A stretch of DNA of 25,930 nucleotides from an uncultured Prevotella sp. (GTDB taxonomy: Bacteria; Bacteroidota; Bacteroidia; Bacteroidales; Bacteroidaceae): NCBI GenBank assembly GCA_900550035.1, contig URQS01000045.1, forward strand, positions 1 to 25,930, in the 5' to 3' direction. The notes beneath the pieces are model-generated. The model was not told the DNA's origin. It saw nothing but the letters and a program-made list of their open reading frames with translations, and searched no databases. The translations under genes were made by a program, and so were the position numbers. Positions 7,614 through 14,475 of the stretch are shown piece after piece; the first letter of the stretch is position 1, and each line of letters starts with the position of its first letter.

Positions 7614-8957
7614 TTATGTCATTTCACGAAATGCACTACGCACTATTGGAATAGCAATGATAAACGTGACTACATCGCACACCGCCTGACACATAGCAAT
7701 GCCCATAAGTCCGAAGAGATGTGGAAGAATAAGTATAAAAGGAATGAAAACAAGACCCTTGCGAGCCGACGAAAGCACATTGGCACGTAGGGGACGACGC
7801 GTGGTCTGAAGCATCATATTGCCTACCATAATGTAGGCATTGAGCGGATAGACGGCAAGATGCCAACGCAACGCCGTGCTGCCAATAGCTATTACGATAG
7901 CGTCATCGCGAAAAACGGCTATGGTCTGTTCGGCAAAGCAAAAGAATACTGCTGAAAAGAACAACAAAAAGATGAAGCCTACACGCACAGTAAACCAAAA
8001 GCCATGACGTAAACGGTTGTACAGGGCGGCTCCATAACAATAGCCACAGAAGGGTTGGAAACCCTGACCAAGACCTACAATGACTGCCATGACAAACATT
8101 GTGACACGACTTACAATAGACATGGCTGCCACAGCAGCATCGCCATAACCTGCTGCAGCAACATTAAGAAGAACGACGGAAATGCTTGCCAATCCCTGTC
8201 GCGACAACGAAGGCGAACCGCCATATACTATCTCACGCACATAATGCCAATGCAGAGAGAAGAATCGTGGACGAAGACGCACCCCAGCAGTAGCACGAAA
8301 ATGACACATTGCAAGCAATATGGCCACGCTCACAATCTGTCCGATGACGGTAGCAAGCGCTGCTCCACGCAGTCCAAGATTGCAAGCGAATATCAATATT
8401 GGGTCGAGCACGACATTGAGCAACGCTCCGCTGATGATGCCCCACATTGCATAACGGGCATTGCCCTGCATGCGCAATTGGCTGTTGAGTGTGAATGAGG
8501 CTATCTGAAAAGGAGCGCCAAGCAATATGATAGCCATGTATTGCTCGGTGAAAGGAAGGCTGGTGGCTGTGCTACCAAGCAATAGTGAGAGTGGGCGCAA
8601 GAAGAATAATGCAAGGATGGCAATCAAAATGCCTGTCAGCAAAGCATAAACCAATCCGGTAGTGGCCATCGACGAGGCATTGTCGGTGCGACGTGCTCCA
8701 AGTTCGCGCGACATATAGGCACCACTGCCATGTCCGAAGAAAGAACCTATGGCCTGAATAAGCGACATCAATGGAAAGACGATACCTACTGCGGCAGTCG
8801 ACTGTGTGTTGAGCTGACCGACGAAGTAGGTATCGACTATAACATAAAAGCATGTCACAAGCATAGAGACAATCGTAGGCACTGCCATCGTAAGGATGAC
8901 ACGTGATACGGGTGCCTGCGTGAGAAATTCGTAATTGTCCCTATGTCGTGGTTGCAT
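7614..8957 (-). CDS. MATE-family multidrug/cation antiporter
   Basis: This 447-residue inner-membrane protein has a hydrophobic pattern consistent with about twelve helices and two MatE repeats. The family couples Na+ or H+ influx to export of drugs or metabolites. Family features near the start are SRVILTMAVPTIVSMLVTCFY and IVDTYFVGQL. The middle has the usual second-domain entry (LNVVLDPILIF, then GLRGAALATVIGQ). Length is normal for the family. Its ATG lies one base after the stop of the SIMPL-domain gene, so the two are almost certainly cotranscribed and perhaps translationally coupled. The substrate cannot be told from the sequence. Confidence 0.92.
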   Translation of the reverse strand: MQPRHRDNYEFLTQAPVSRVILTMAVPTIVSMLVTCFYVIVDTYFVGQLNTQSTAAVGIVFPLMSLIQAIGSFFGHGSGAYMSRELGARRTDNASSMATTGLVYALLTGILIAILALFFLRPLSLLLGSTATSLPFTEQYMAIILLGAPFQIASFTLNSQLRMQGNARYAMWGIISGALLNVVLDPILIFACNLGLRGAALATVIGQIVSVAILLAMCHFRATAGVRLRPRFFSLHWHYVREIVYGGSPSLSRQGLASISVVLLNVAAAGYGDAAVAAMSIVSRVTMFVMAVIVGLGQGFQPFCGYCYGAALYNRLRHGFWFTVRVGFIFLLFFSAVFFCFAEQTIAVFRDDAIVIAIGSTALRWHLAVYPLNAYIMVGNMMLQTTRRPLRANVLSSARKGLVFIPFILILPHLFGLMGIAMCQAVCDVVTFIIAIPIVRSAFREMT

Positions 8958-8958
8958 A

Positions 8959-9666
8959 CTAATCCTTCAACGAATAGACTATTGTAGTTACTACTCTTAC
9001 TTTCTTAATATATGGAGTGTTCTGGTCGCGATCCTCAATAGAGAACTGTCCCTGGTCGGCCGATACTATCTTATTGAGATTGCTCTTCGAGTTCTTGGCA
9101 AACTGCTCGGCTGTCTTTTCGGCATTGGCTATTGCCTCCTCCATCATCTTAGGCTTCATGTCGCGGAACGACACATACTCATACTTAACAGGATTGTCCC
9201 AACCACCATCAACAATAGCTATACCCTCCTTAAGCAATTCGCCCTGACGTGCAATGATTGAACGCACAAGCTTCACATTGCGCGATGTAACGGTGATGAC
9301 CGACGTAATATTGTAACGATAGGTGCGACGGTTGTCGCTGTATTGGTCGGCAGTCTGGTCGATAACCTTAGGAGCATTAACGCTTATCTCCTCAGCCTTG
9401 ATGCCGTTAGCAATAAGGAAATGCTTGATTTTCGACTGGGTGTTGCCAAGACGCGTATAAAGCTCAGGCAACTCATTACCTATCTCTTTCGAGACAATAG
9501 GCCACGTCACCTTGTCGGCGTCAACCTCCTTCTCAGCCAATCCCTTCACAGCAACCTTGCGGTCCTTATTGGCAAAATTGTCAATACCGCCCTTGATACA
9601 GAAACCAAGGACTACAATGCTCAATGCTATCAGCGCGGAGCATAAAATGGATCTGTTGTTGTTCAT
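8959..9666 (-). CDS. SIMPL-domain (DUF541) envelope protein
   Basis: This 235-residue protein is probably anchored in the inner membrane with its bulk in the periplasm. An N-terminal hydrophobic segment (about residues 6-25) is followed by the SIMPL/DUF541 domain. Family-like stretches are VAVKGLAEKEVDADKVTW, the central TYRYNITSVITVTSRNV and the closing KVRVVTTIVYSL. I chose the ATG at 9664-9666; a TTG two codons upstream is less likely. Family members are linked to outer-membrane or stress functions, but no reaction is known. It lies between the epimerase-like gene (82 nt upstream) and the MATE gene (1 nt downstream), probably in one operon. A REP-like element occupies the gap upstream. Confidence 0.88.
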   Translation of the reverse strand: MNNNRSILCSALIALSIVVLGFCIKGGIDNFANKDRKVAVKGLAEKEVDADKVTWPIVSKEIGNELPELYTRLGNTQSKIKHFLIANGIKAEEISVNAPKVIDQTADQYSDNRRTYRYNITSVITVTSRNVKLVRSIIARQGELLKEGIAIVDGGWDNPVKYEYVSFRDMKPKMMEEAIANAEKTAEQFAKNSKSNLNKIVSADQGQFSIEDRDQNTPYIKKVRVVTTIVYSLKD

Positions 9667-9701
9667 AAGCAAATATTTTAAAAAGCATACTCAAATCATA
9701 C

Positions 9702-9747
9702 CACTCCCCTCCCTACGGGGGAGGGGCTGGGGGTAGGGCTTGTGCCT
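9702..9747. repeat. REP-like G/C-rich palindromic element, copy 1
   Basis: CCCCTCCC (9706-9713) pairs with GGGAGGGG (9719-9726), followed by a G-rich tail (CTGGGGGTAGGGCT). It begins right after the stop of the epimerase-like gene (minus strand). A related copy lies at 11915-11950 in the same position relative to another stop codon. Confidence 0.55.
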
Positions 9748-9748
9748 T

Positions 9749-10828
9749 CTACTCCACCAACGTCTGCACGATTCGCTCAGCCGAACGTCCGTCCCAGCGT
9801 TCCGGAATGCCGCAATGCTTCCATTCGCCATTTACCATACGAGTCATTTCCTCGCCAAGCAGTACTGGATCCTCGCCTACAAGCACATTAGAGCCAGTCT
9901 TAACTGTCTCAATATGCTCGGTATAGCTGTTGAGCGTAATGCAGGGTACGGTATTGAACGTTGCCTCCTCGGCCACATTGCCCGAATCGGTAACAATGCC
10001 GAGAACATGGGCTGTGAGATAGCCGAACTCAAGGTAGCCGAGCGGATTGACTATGTGTAGTCCGTTAAAAAGCAAAGGATTTTCGTTGACTATCTTCTGC
10101 ACAGCATCGGCTGCCAACTTGCGTAGCGGTGCTACAACTGGAATATCGCCAGCATGCGACATCATGCTTAGCAATAGCGAGCGCAACTCGTCGGTTTTGG
10201 CAATAAGAGCCTTACGGTTTAGGGTGAAAACGATATAGTTGTTCTCGGTCAACTGTAACTCGTCCATAACGGCAGGACGAACAAAGCGTTGATGATTAAA
10301 GCGCAATGTGTCCATCAGTATGTTGCCCACCTGATATATCTTAGACGATTCTGCTCCCTCACGAGTAGCGGCGCTGCTGCCACCTATACCTGCTGTAAAT
10401 AGAAGGTCAGACAATCCATCTATCACGAGTCGGTTTATCTCCTTAGGCATGTTGATATCAAACGAGCGTGTGCCAGCCACAAGATGAGCCAAACGTATGC
10501 CCTGCTTCTTGGTTACGATAGCCGCAGCCATTGTAGACGCAAGGTCGTCTACTACAATTACGGTATCTGTCTTATTCTCTTGCAAATAGCGCTCGAATGC
10601 CGACATCACCTGTCCTGTAAGCTCATTAAGGTTCTCGCAGTCTACGCCAAGATAGACATCAGGGCGCGACATCTGCAAGTCGTCAAACAATGATGCCTCA
10701 AGTGTAGGGTCGTCTTCACGTCCTGCATACACAAGGCTGTGATCTACTCCAGCTGCATCCATTGCACGAAGAATGGGAGCCACCTTTATAAAGTTGGGAC
10801 GTGCACCAACAAAAATACAAATGTTCAT
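9749..10828 (-). CDS. UDP-GlcNAc 2-epimerase (WecB)-like protein, catalytic residues not conserved
   Basis: This 359-residue protein has the two-Rossmann fold of the WecB/MnaA family: an N-terminal FVGARPNFIKVAPIL, a middle HLVAGTRSFDINMPKEINR, and a C-terminal VTDSGNVAEEA. True epimerases interconvert UDP-GlcNAc and UDP-ManNAc for surface polysaccharides. Here the HVEAGLR glutamate is Val117, and the GHRREN histidine is replaced in FTLNRKA (Asn204). The PEE pair is PKE (129-130), while an aspartate remains at DD (94-95). Activity is therefore uncertain. Comparable sequences occur in other Bacteroidales as far as I recall, which would make this a subfamily rather than a decaying gene. It is first in a probable operon with the SIMPL and MATE genes. 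Its leader includes the inverted repeat at 10846-10928. Confidence 0.85.
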   Translation of the reverse strand: MNICIFVGARPNFIKVAPILRAMDAAGVDHSLVYAGREDDPTLEASLFDDLQMSRPDVYLGVDCENLNELTGQVMSAFERYLQENKTDTVIVVDDLASTMAAAIVTKKQGIRLAHLVAGTRSFDINMPKEINRLVIDGLSDLLFTAGIGGSSAATREGAESSKIYQVGNILMDTLRFNHQRFVRPAVMDELQLTENNYIVFTLNRKALIAKTDELRSLLLSMMSHAGDIPVVAPLRKLAADAVQKIVNENPLLFNGLHIVNPLGYLEFGYLTAHVLGIVTDSGNVAEEATFNTVPCITLNSYTEHIETVKTGSNVLVGEDPVLLGEEMTRMVNGEWKHCGIPERWDGRSAERIVQTLVE

Positions 10829-10845
10829 GTGAGTTGTTTGTTTAT

Positions 10846-10928
10846 TATTTTTGCCATGTCAGAATTCTCGCTTATCTTAGTGTTGCAAAAACAAACAAGA
10901 GAACCCGACAATAGACATGGCAAAAATA
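10846..10928. repeat. 15-bp perfect inverted repeat with 53-nt spacer
   Basis: TATTTTTGCCATGTC (10846-10860) is repeated in inverse orientation at 10914-10928. An inner TTCTC/GAGAA pair could extend the structure. Each arm begins with a TAnnTTTG-like box pointing inward. It lies just upstream of the epimerase-like gene, so on the minus strand it could form a leader hairpin or an operator. Confidence 0.7.
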
Positions 10929-11008
10929 CAAATTATATCTGAGAAACTCACTCCTTTGGGAGGAATATTTTCGGGTCGTGGAGCTTTTTTGACTCCAGAC
11001 ACATTTTC

Positions 11009-11020
11009 TTGCCATGGCAA
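11009..11020. repeat. 12-bp palindrome TTGCCATGGCAA
   Basis: This perfect palindrome shares the core TTGCCATG with both arms of the inverted repeat at 10846-10928. The core therefore occurs four times within 175 bp. Confidence 0.55.
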
Positions 11021-11142
11021 AACTTTAGTAAACTTAGCTCTGCTCATATGGCTTAACGAAAGCCTTCGGTTACTATAGTTTCGCAAGTGAATATCCACAA
11101 TCATAAATTAACTTAATTTTGGAATAAAACAGGCTCTAAAAC

Positions 11143-11173
11143 TTGTGTAACTCACAGAAAATGAGTATCTTTA
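11143..11173 (+). promoter_or_regulatory. Putative promoter of superoxide reductase
   Basis: TTG (11143-11145), a 20-nt spacer and TATCTTTA (11166-11173) match the Bacteroidetes promoter except for the last base of the -7 box. The transcript leader would be about 50 nt and includes a strong Shine-Dalgarno sequence, GGAGGA (11218-11223). Confidence 0.45.
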
Positions 11174-11229
11174 TAATCGTTAAAGAATAAAGACATCATT
11201 TCATTTTCTAAATTTTCGGAGGAACGATT

Positions 11230-11613
11230 ATGACTAAGACAAGAGAAATCTACCGTTGCACGGTTTGTGGCAACGTGGTAGAGGTTGTGAATCCCGGAGC
11301 CGTGCTAAGTTGCTGCGGTCAGCCCATGAAACTGATGAAGGAGAACACCACGGATGCGGCAAAGGAGAAGCATGTGCCAGTGATAGAACCTATCGAGGGC
11401 GGCTATCGTGTAAAGGTGGGAAGCGTAGAGCATCCGATGCTACCAGAGCATTATATCCAATGGATAGAATTGCTCACTCCTACCGATGTACTTCGCCATG
11501 AGCTAAAGCCAGGCGAGAAGCCAGAGGCAATCTTCCTAACAGATGCCAAAGAGGTATCGGCTCGCGAGTATTGCAACCTGCATGGGTTGTGGAAAGGAGA
11601 TGCCAACACATAA
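11230..11613 (+). CDS. dfx: Superoxide reductase (desulfoferrodoxin, 2Fe type)
   Basis: This 127-residue cytoplasmic enzyme reduces superoxide to hydrogen peroxide without releasing oxygen, which suits an anaerobe. The N-terminal rubredoxin-like iron site has all four cysteines (Cys10, Cys13, Cys28, Cys29). The catalytic iron site has all five ligands: His48, His68, His74, Cys115 and His118, with the conserved E-K-H (46-48). Having both sites makes it the two-iron class. The length is that of desulfoferrodoxin. A strong Shine-Dalgarno sequence, unusual in this phylum, lies 6 nt before the ATG and suggests high expression. It is transcribed alone, flanked on both sides by repeat-rich intergenic DNA. 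Confidence 0.97.
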   Translation: MTKTREIYRCTVCGNVVEVVNPGAVLSCCGQPMKLMKENTTDAAKEKHVPVIEPIEGGYRVKVGSVEHPMLPEHYIQWIELLTPTDVLRHELKPGEKPEAIFLTDAKEVSAREYCNLHGLWKGDANT

Positions 11614-11811
11614 GCTTTAAATAAGGCATATTTCGAGTTCATTGCCGACAGCGACATTGTGAGGAATATTATAGATGCCGAAAAGAGCACAACAATTATA
11701 CCAATGATTAGTAATACATTGCGTCCTGAACTGAGAATTGTTTGTTGGTAAGGTATCATATTCTTTGCGTTTAAATCTTCTGCAAAGATATAGATAAAAT
11801 TTGGTATTGAT
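11614..11811. other. Intergenic stretch after dfx, possible small membrane ORF
   Basis: No convincing gene is seen. A minus-strand frame starts at an ATG (11757-11759) 23 nt after a TATCTTTG box (11783-11790) and would encode a hydrophobic helix (LLIIGIIVVLFSASIIFL). The frame then runs 163 bp into dfx on the opposite strand before stopping at 11451. That overlap makes it doubtful. Confidence 0.3.
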
Positions 11812-11868
11812 GTGTTGCATTCCTATAGTAGGTGTTGCATTCCTACCCAAAAAGGTGTTGCATTCCTA
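11812..11868 (+). repeat. Three direct copies of GTGTTGCATTCCTA
   Basis: Identical 14-bp copies lie at 11812-11825, 11832-11845 and 11855-11868, spaced 20 and 23 bp start to start. The third copy also supplies part of the left arm of the stem-loop at 11845-11890. A shorter GGTGTTAG echo follows at about 11909. Confidence 0.8.
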
Positions 11869-11890
11869 TGAATGCAACACCTTTTTGGGT
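11845..11890. terminator. Perfect 21-bp stem-loop, candidate bidirectional terminator
   Basis: Positions 11845-11865 pair without mismatch with 11870-11890 around a 4-nt CTAT loop. Each arm has a run of five A or T. It lies downstream of both dfx (plus) and the SPFH gene (minus), so it could end transcription from either side. Its overlap with the direct repeats suggests a mobile or regulatory origin instead. Confidence 0.55.
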
Positions 11891-11914
11891 GTAATATAAT
11901 AAAAATAAGGTGTT

Positions 11915-11950
11915 AGCCCTCCCCATATGGGTAGGAGTCAAGGGTGCAGC
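11915..11950. repeat. REP-like G/C-rich element, copy 2
   Basis: CCCTCCCCATATGGGTAGGA, followed by a G-rich tail ending GGGTGCAGC, aligns with the element at 9702-9747. It lies two bases beyond the stop of the SPFH gene. The palindromic part is shorter and less perfect than in copy 1. Confidence 0.4.
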
Positions 11951-11952
11951 TT

Positions 11953-12909
11953 TTACTTCTCCTCCTTAAACAGTTCCTTTATACCTCCCAAGCTGCCCAG
12001 CATATTTGTAGCCTCAAACGGCAGGAAGACCGTCTTTGTCTTGTCGCCCTCTGCAAGCTGCTGCATCATCTGTATATACTTCTGTGCAAGCAGATAGTTG
12101 GCAGGATTAGTGCTCTTGCCCACAGCCTCGGTAATCTTCTCGATGGCAATAGCCTCTGCCTCTGCCTTGCGAATACGAGCCTGAGCCTGGCCCTCGGCAC
12201 GGAGTATCTCCTGCTGCTTGGCAGCCTCAGCGCGGTTGATGGTAGAAGTCTTCTCTCCCTCCGACTTGAGGATTTCGGCCTGCTTCTGTCCCTCGCTTGT
12301 TAGAATAGTGGCACGCTTGTTGCGCTCTGCTTGCATCTGTTTCTCCATAGCCTGAAGAACGCTTGACGGCGGAATAATGTCCTGCAACTCTACACGGTTC
12401 ACCTTAATACCCCACTTGTTGGTAGCATCGTCGAGCACGGCACGCAGCTTTGTGTTGATAGTGTCGCGCGATGTAAGGGTCTGGTCGAGCTCCATCTCGC
12501 CGATGATATTACGCAGAGTGGTCTGTGTGAGTTTCTCGATAGCGTTAGGCAGATTGTTGATTTCGTAAACGGCCTTGAATGGGTCTACTATCTGGAAGTA
12601 GAGCAAGGCATTAATCTGCATCTGGATATTATCCTTAGTGATTACGTTCTGCTTGTCGAAATCGTACACCTGTTCGCGCAGGTCGATAGTGGTAGAATAG
12701 GCATAGCGTCCACGATACATAGTTACTATAGTCTTGGCACGATCGATGAACGGAATGATGATATTTATACCCGGACTGAGCGTGGCGTAGTACTTACCAA
12801 GACGCTCTACAATTTTTGTCTCACTCTGAGGAATGATAACAACAGCCATCTTCACAAAAATGACTGCAAGCACTACCAGTGCAATAAGAATGATTGTCAT
12901 GATTTCCAT
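11953..12909 (-). CDS. SPFH/Band 7 (stomatin/paraslipin, QmcA-type) membrane protein
   Basis: This 318-residue protein has one N-terminal membrane helix (about residues 4-27). A Band 7 domain follows, with IIPQSETKIVERLGKYY and GINIIIPFIDRAK. Next come the paraslipin hallmarks DNIQMQINALLYFQIVDP and VELQDIIPP. After that is a long A/E/Q/K-rich coiled coil (about 190-260) built from repeats such as AERNKRATILTSEGQKQAEI. The family forms oligomeric cages in the inner membrane linked to lipid domains and protease control. The NfeD gene just upstream (33-nt gap) is its usual partner, so the two products probably work as one complex. Confidence 0.94.
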   Translation of the reverse strand: MEIMTIILIALVVLAVIFVKMAVVIIPQSETKIVERLGKYYATLSPGINIIIPFIDRAKTIVTMYRGRYAYSTTIDLREQVYDFDKQNVITKDNIQMQINALLYFQIVDPFKAVYEINNLPNAIEKLTQTTLRNIIGEMELDQTLTSRDTINTKLRAVLDDATNKWGIKVNRVELQDIIPPSSVLQAMEKQMQAERNKRATILTSEGQKQAEILKSEGEKTSTINRAEAAKQQEILRAEGQAQARIRKAEAEAIAIEKITEAVGKSTNPANYLLAQKYIQMMQQLAEGDKTKTVFLPFEATNMLGSLGGIKELFKEEK

Positions 12910-12942
12910 TGTACTAATGTTTTAATTGTTAATGATTAGTGT

Positions 12943-13395
12943 TTATTTTTCGGGAACCACCTTTATGATGATGCTCTCACGTCCAACGATGCGCACCTTA
13001 GTGCCTATTTCAAGGTCGGCAGCGCAGTCCGACTGAGCCTTCCAGTCGTCGCCGTCAAGTTTCACGCGTCCATAGCCACCAGCCTTAATTGCCTCTGTCA
13101 CCTCACCTGTACGACCAATGATGGCATCGGCATTGCTCACACGACGGTCGGCATCATGATTGAGCAGAGCTACCAGGCTGGGTCGAAGATAGAAGATGGA
13201 AAGCACGCTGAACATCGCAAACACCACTACCTGTAACCAGAACGGTGCTGCAAACAAAGACGCTATAAGAGCAATGACTGCTCCGATGCCAAAACAGGTG
13301 ATGTAGAAATCGCCCGACGACATCTCCATTATAAGACACACCATTGCCACTAATGTCCATATAGCCCAAAGGTGTTGCAACAGATATTCTACCAT
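12943..13395 (-). CDS. NfeD-family membrane protein (short type)
   Basis: This 150-residue protein has three hydrophobic segments (about residues 8-24, 29-49 and 52-70), followed by an OB-fold domain from about residue 88 with IGRTGEVTEAI, YGRVKLDGDDW and GTKVRIVGRESIIIKV. This is the short NfeD1b architecture that lacks the serine-protease domain. NfeD proteins are encoded next to SPFH proteins in many bacteria and are thought to bind them through the OB domain. The downstream SPFH gene fits this exactly. Upstream, a conserved unknown gene lies 50 nt away on the same strand. Confidence 0.93.
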   Translation of the reverse strand: MVEYLLQHLWAIWTLVAMVCLIMEMSSGDFYITCFGIGAVIALIASLFAAPFWLQVVVFAMFSVLSIFYLRPSLVALLNHDADRRVSNADAIIGRTGEVTEAIKAGGYGRVKLDGDDWKAQSDCAADLEIGTKVRIVGRESIIIKVVPEK

Positions 13396-13445
13396 AATAA
13401 GATGAGGGTTTAAGGGTTATTTTTTATTAAATACAATATTAAGCC

Positions 13446-13994
13446 TTACAGTTTGGTCATGTGGTAGCCCAACGTCTTCAGCTCTACTGCCACGCCCATG
13501 ACAAACATCTGATGCAAAGCTGCTGTGAAAGCTCGCATGGCAGCAGCTGTGCCTGGCTCGAGACACATGTGCGACATCATATTATATGTACGCGAAGCAC
13601 TCTCTGCCACGGCATCGTTAATCTTCTTGCGACTGTCGGCATCAAGACAAAGCACCTTGTCGAGAATGTAGTCGTCCATATGGTCGAAGTCGATACGGTC
13701 GCGCAGATACAGATACAAATCGGGCACCTTTCCATATACCTCCCATTCCACATCCCAATACTTTGCCACAGCCATGCCTATGAACATCATCCATCCCAAT
13801 GCCACCGACGGATAGCCTGTATTGTACTCGCGTATGCCGTCAGTCATATAGCTTTGGCCTATCTTAAACCACAGGTCGTCGAGATCGGGAGTTTCCGGCA
13901 TACGCTCGTCTACCAAGTCAAGTGTACGCAAGTAGCCGTAAAGGTCGTCGTGGAATCTCTGTTCTACTGGGTTGTCGTATTTTATATTGCTCAT
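13446..13994 (-). CDS. Conserved Bacteroidales protein of unknown function
   Basis: I do not recognise a named domain. The 182-residue product is soluble, rich in aromatic and acidic residues, and ends with a conserved-looking LKTLGYHMTKL. Its centre has GYPSVALGWMMFIGMAVAKY and WDVEWEVYGKVPDLY, and the pattern suggests an all-helical fold. I prefer the ATG at 13994 (MSNIKYDNPVEQ). An in-frame ATG at 14021 would add MYERKNNNE and starts only 3 nt from the stop of the upstream gene, so it is also possible. It lies in a minus-strand run of four genes that ends with NfeD and SPFH, and cotranscription is likely. No function should be inferred from that alone. Confidence 0.75.
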   Translation of the reverse strand: MSNIKYDNPVEQRFHDDLYGYLRTLDLVDERMPETPDLDDLWFKIGQSYMTDGIREYNTGYPSVALGWMMFIGMAVAKYWDVEWEVYGKVPDLYLYLRDRIDFDHMDDYILDKVLCLDADSRKKINDAVAESASRTYNMMSHMCLEPGTAAAMRAFTAALHQMFVMGVAVELKTLGYHMTKL

Positions 13995-14024
13995 TTCGTT
14001 GTTATTTTTTCTTTCATACATTAA

Positions 14025-14327
14025 TTAATATGTGCCATTAATCTGCACCGGCTCTACAATACACTCGTCAGGCCAGTGTGGAAGAAATAGCAAAGGATGC
14101 TCCTTGCCACCGAGAAAACTCCAATCCACACTCTTTAGGAAGTCGAAGTCAGGTCGTCCGAAATCAAACGAACGTCCGTATAGCATTATCGCCCCACGGC
14201 TGTTGTCTATCTTCCACAACCCACCGCCAAAGGGACAGCGTTCGCCTTTGTCAAGCAAATCACGATGCATATAGACATTGCCAAACTTCATTACTCCATC
14301 TTGGTTTATTATAAATTTCTGATACAT
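14025..14327 (-). CDS. Conserved protein of unknown function (100 aa)
   Basis: No named family is recognised. The small product is likely beta-rich and soluble, with many Gly, Phe and Trp: CPFGGGLWKIDNSRGAIMLY, GRSFDFGRPDFDF and WSFLGGKEHPLLFLPHWPDE. It has no signal peptide or membrane segment. The gene is first in the run that continues with the 182-aa unknown, NfeD and SPFH. A promoter-like sequence (14332-14362) places the transcription start almost at its ATG, so a leaderless message is likely. Confidence 0.7.
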   Translation of the reverse strand: MYQKFIINQDGVMKFGNVYMHRDLLDKGERCPFGGGLWKIDNSRGAIMLYGRSFDFGRPDFDFLKSVDWSFLGGKEHPLLFLPHWPDECIVEPVQINGTY

Positions 14328-14331
14328 AGTG

Positions 14332-14362
14332 TAAAATTACATATAAAATCAGACAACAGCAA
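14332..14362 (-). promoter_or_regulatory. Putative promoter of the 14327-11953 operon
   Basis: On the minus strand, TTG (14360-14362), a 20-nt spacer and TAATTTTA (14332-14339) approximate the Bacteroidetes promoter; the last base of the -7 box deviates. Only four bases lie between the box and the ATG. Confidence 0.4.
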
Positions 14363-14410
14363 CGAAAGTAACAAAATTTTATGTTTTTATTTTCATAAAA
14401 CAACACCATG

Positions 14411-14442
14411 TTAGGTCTTCTGTGTTTTTATGTGTACCTTTG
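14411..14442 (+). promoter_or_regulatory. Promoter of the secreted 353-aa protein gene
   Basis: TTAG (14411-14414), a 20-nt spacer and TACCTTTG (14435-14442) form a good Bacteroidetes promoter. It leaves a leader of about 28 nt before the ATG at 14476. Confidence 0.6.
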
Positions 14443-14475
14443 CAAGTCAAAAAACAATAAGAACAATAATTAAAA

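Larger units (their letters stand above)
10829..11142. other. Intergenic stretch with inverted repeats, no convincing gene
   Basis: The gap between the epimerase-like gene and the superoxide reductase promoter has no ORF I would accept. A 75-codon minus-strand frame (10877-11104) lacks a ribosome-binding site and any recognisable domain. The stretch holds a 15-bp perfect inverted repeat (10846-10860 and 10914-10928), a 12-bp palindrome (11009-11020) and several short stem-loops, such as GGAG/CTCC near 10979-10994. Confidence 0.5.

Noticed and set aside
10877..11104. 75-codon minus-strand ORF in the epimerase/dfx gap
   Set aside because: No ribosome-binding site, low-complexity composition, and it runs through the inverted repeat. 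It is more likely the translation of an intergenic repeat, which I cannot test here.
13461..14024. 187-codon plus-strand ORF opposite the 182-aa unknown
   Set aside because: Rich in His and Cys with no family pattern. The minus-strand frame has the operon context and protein-like composition.
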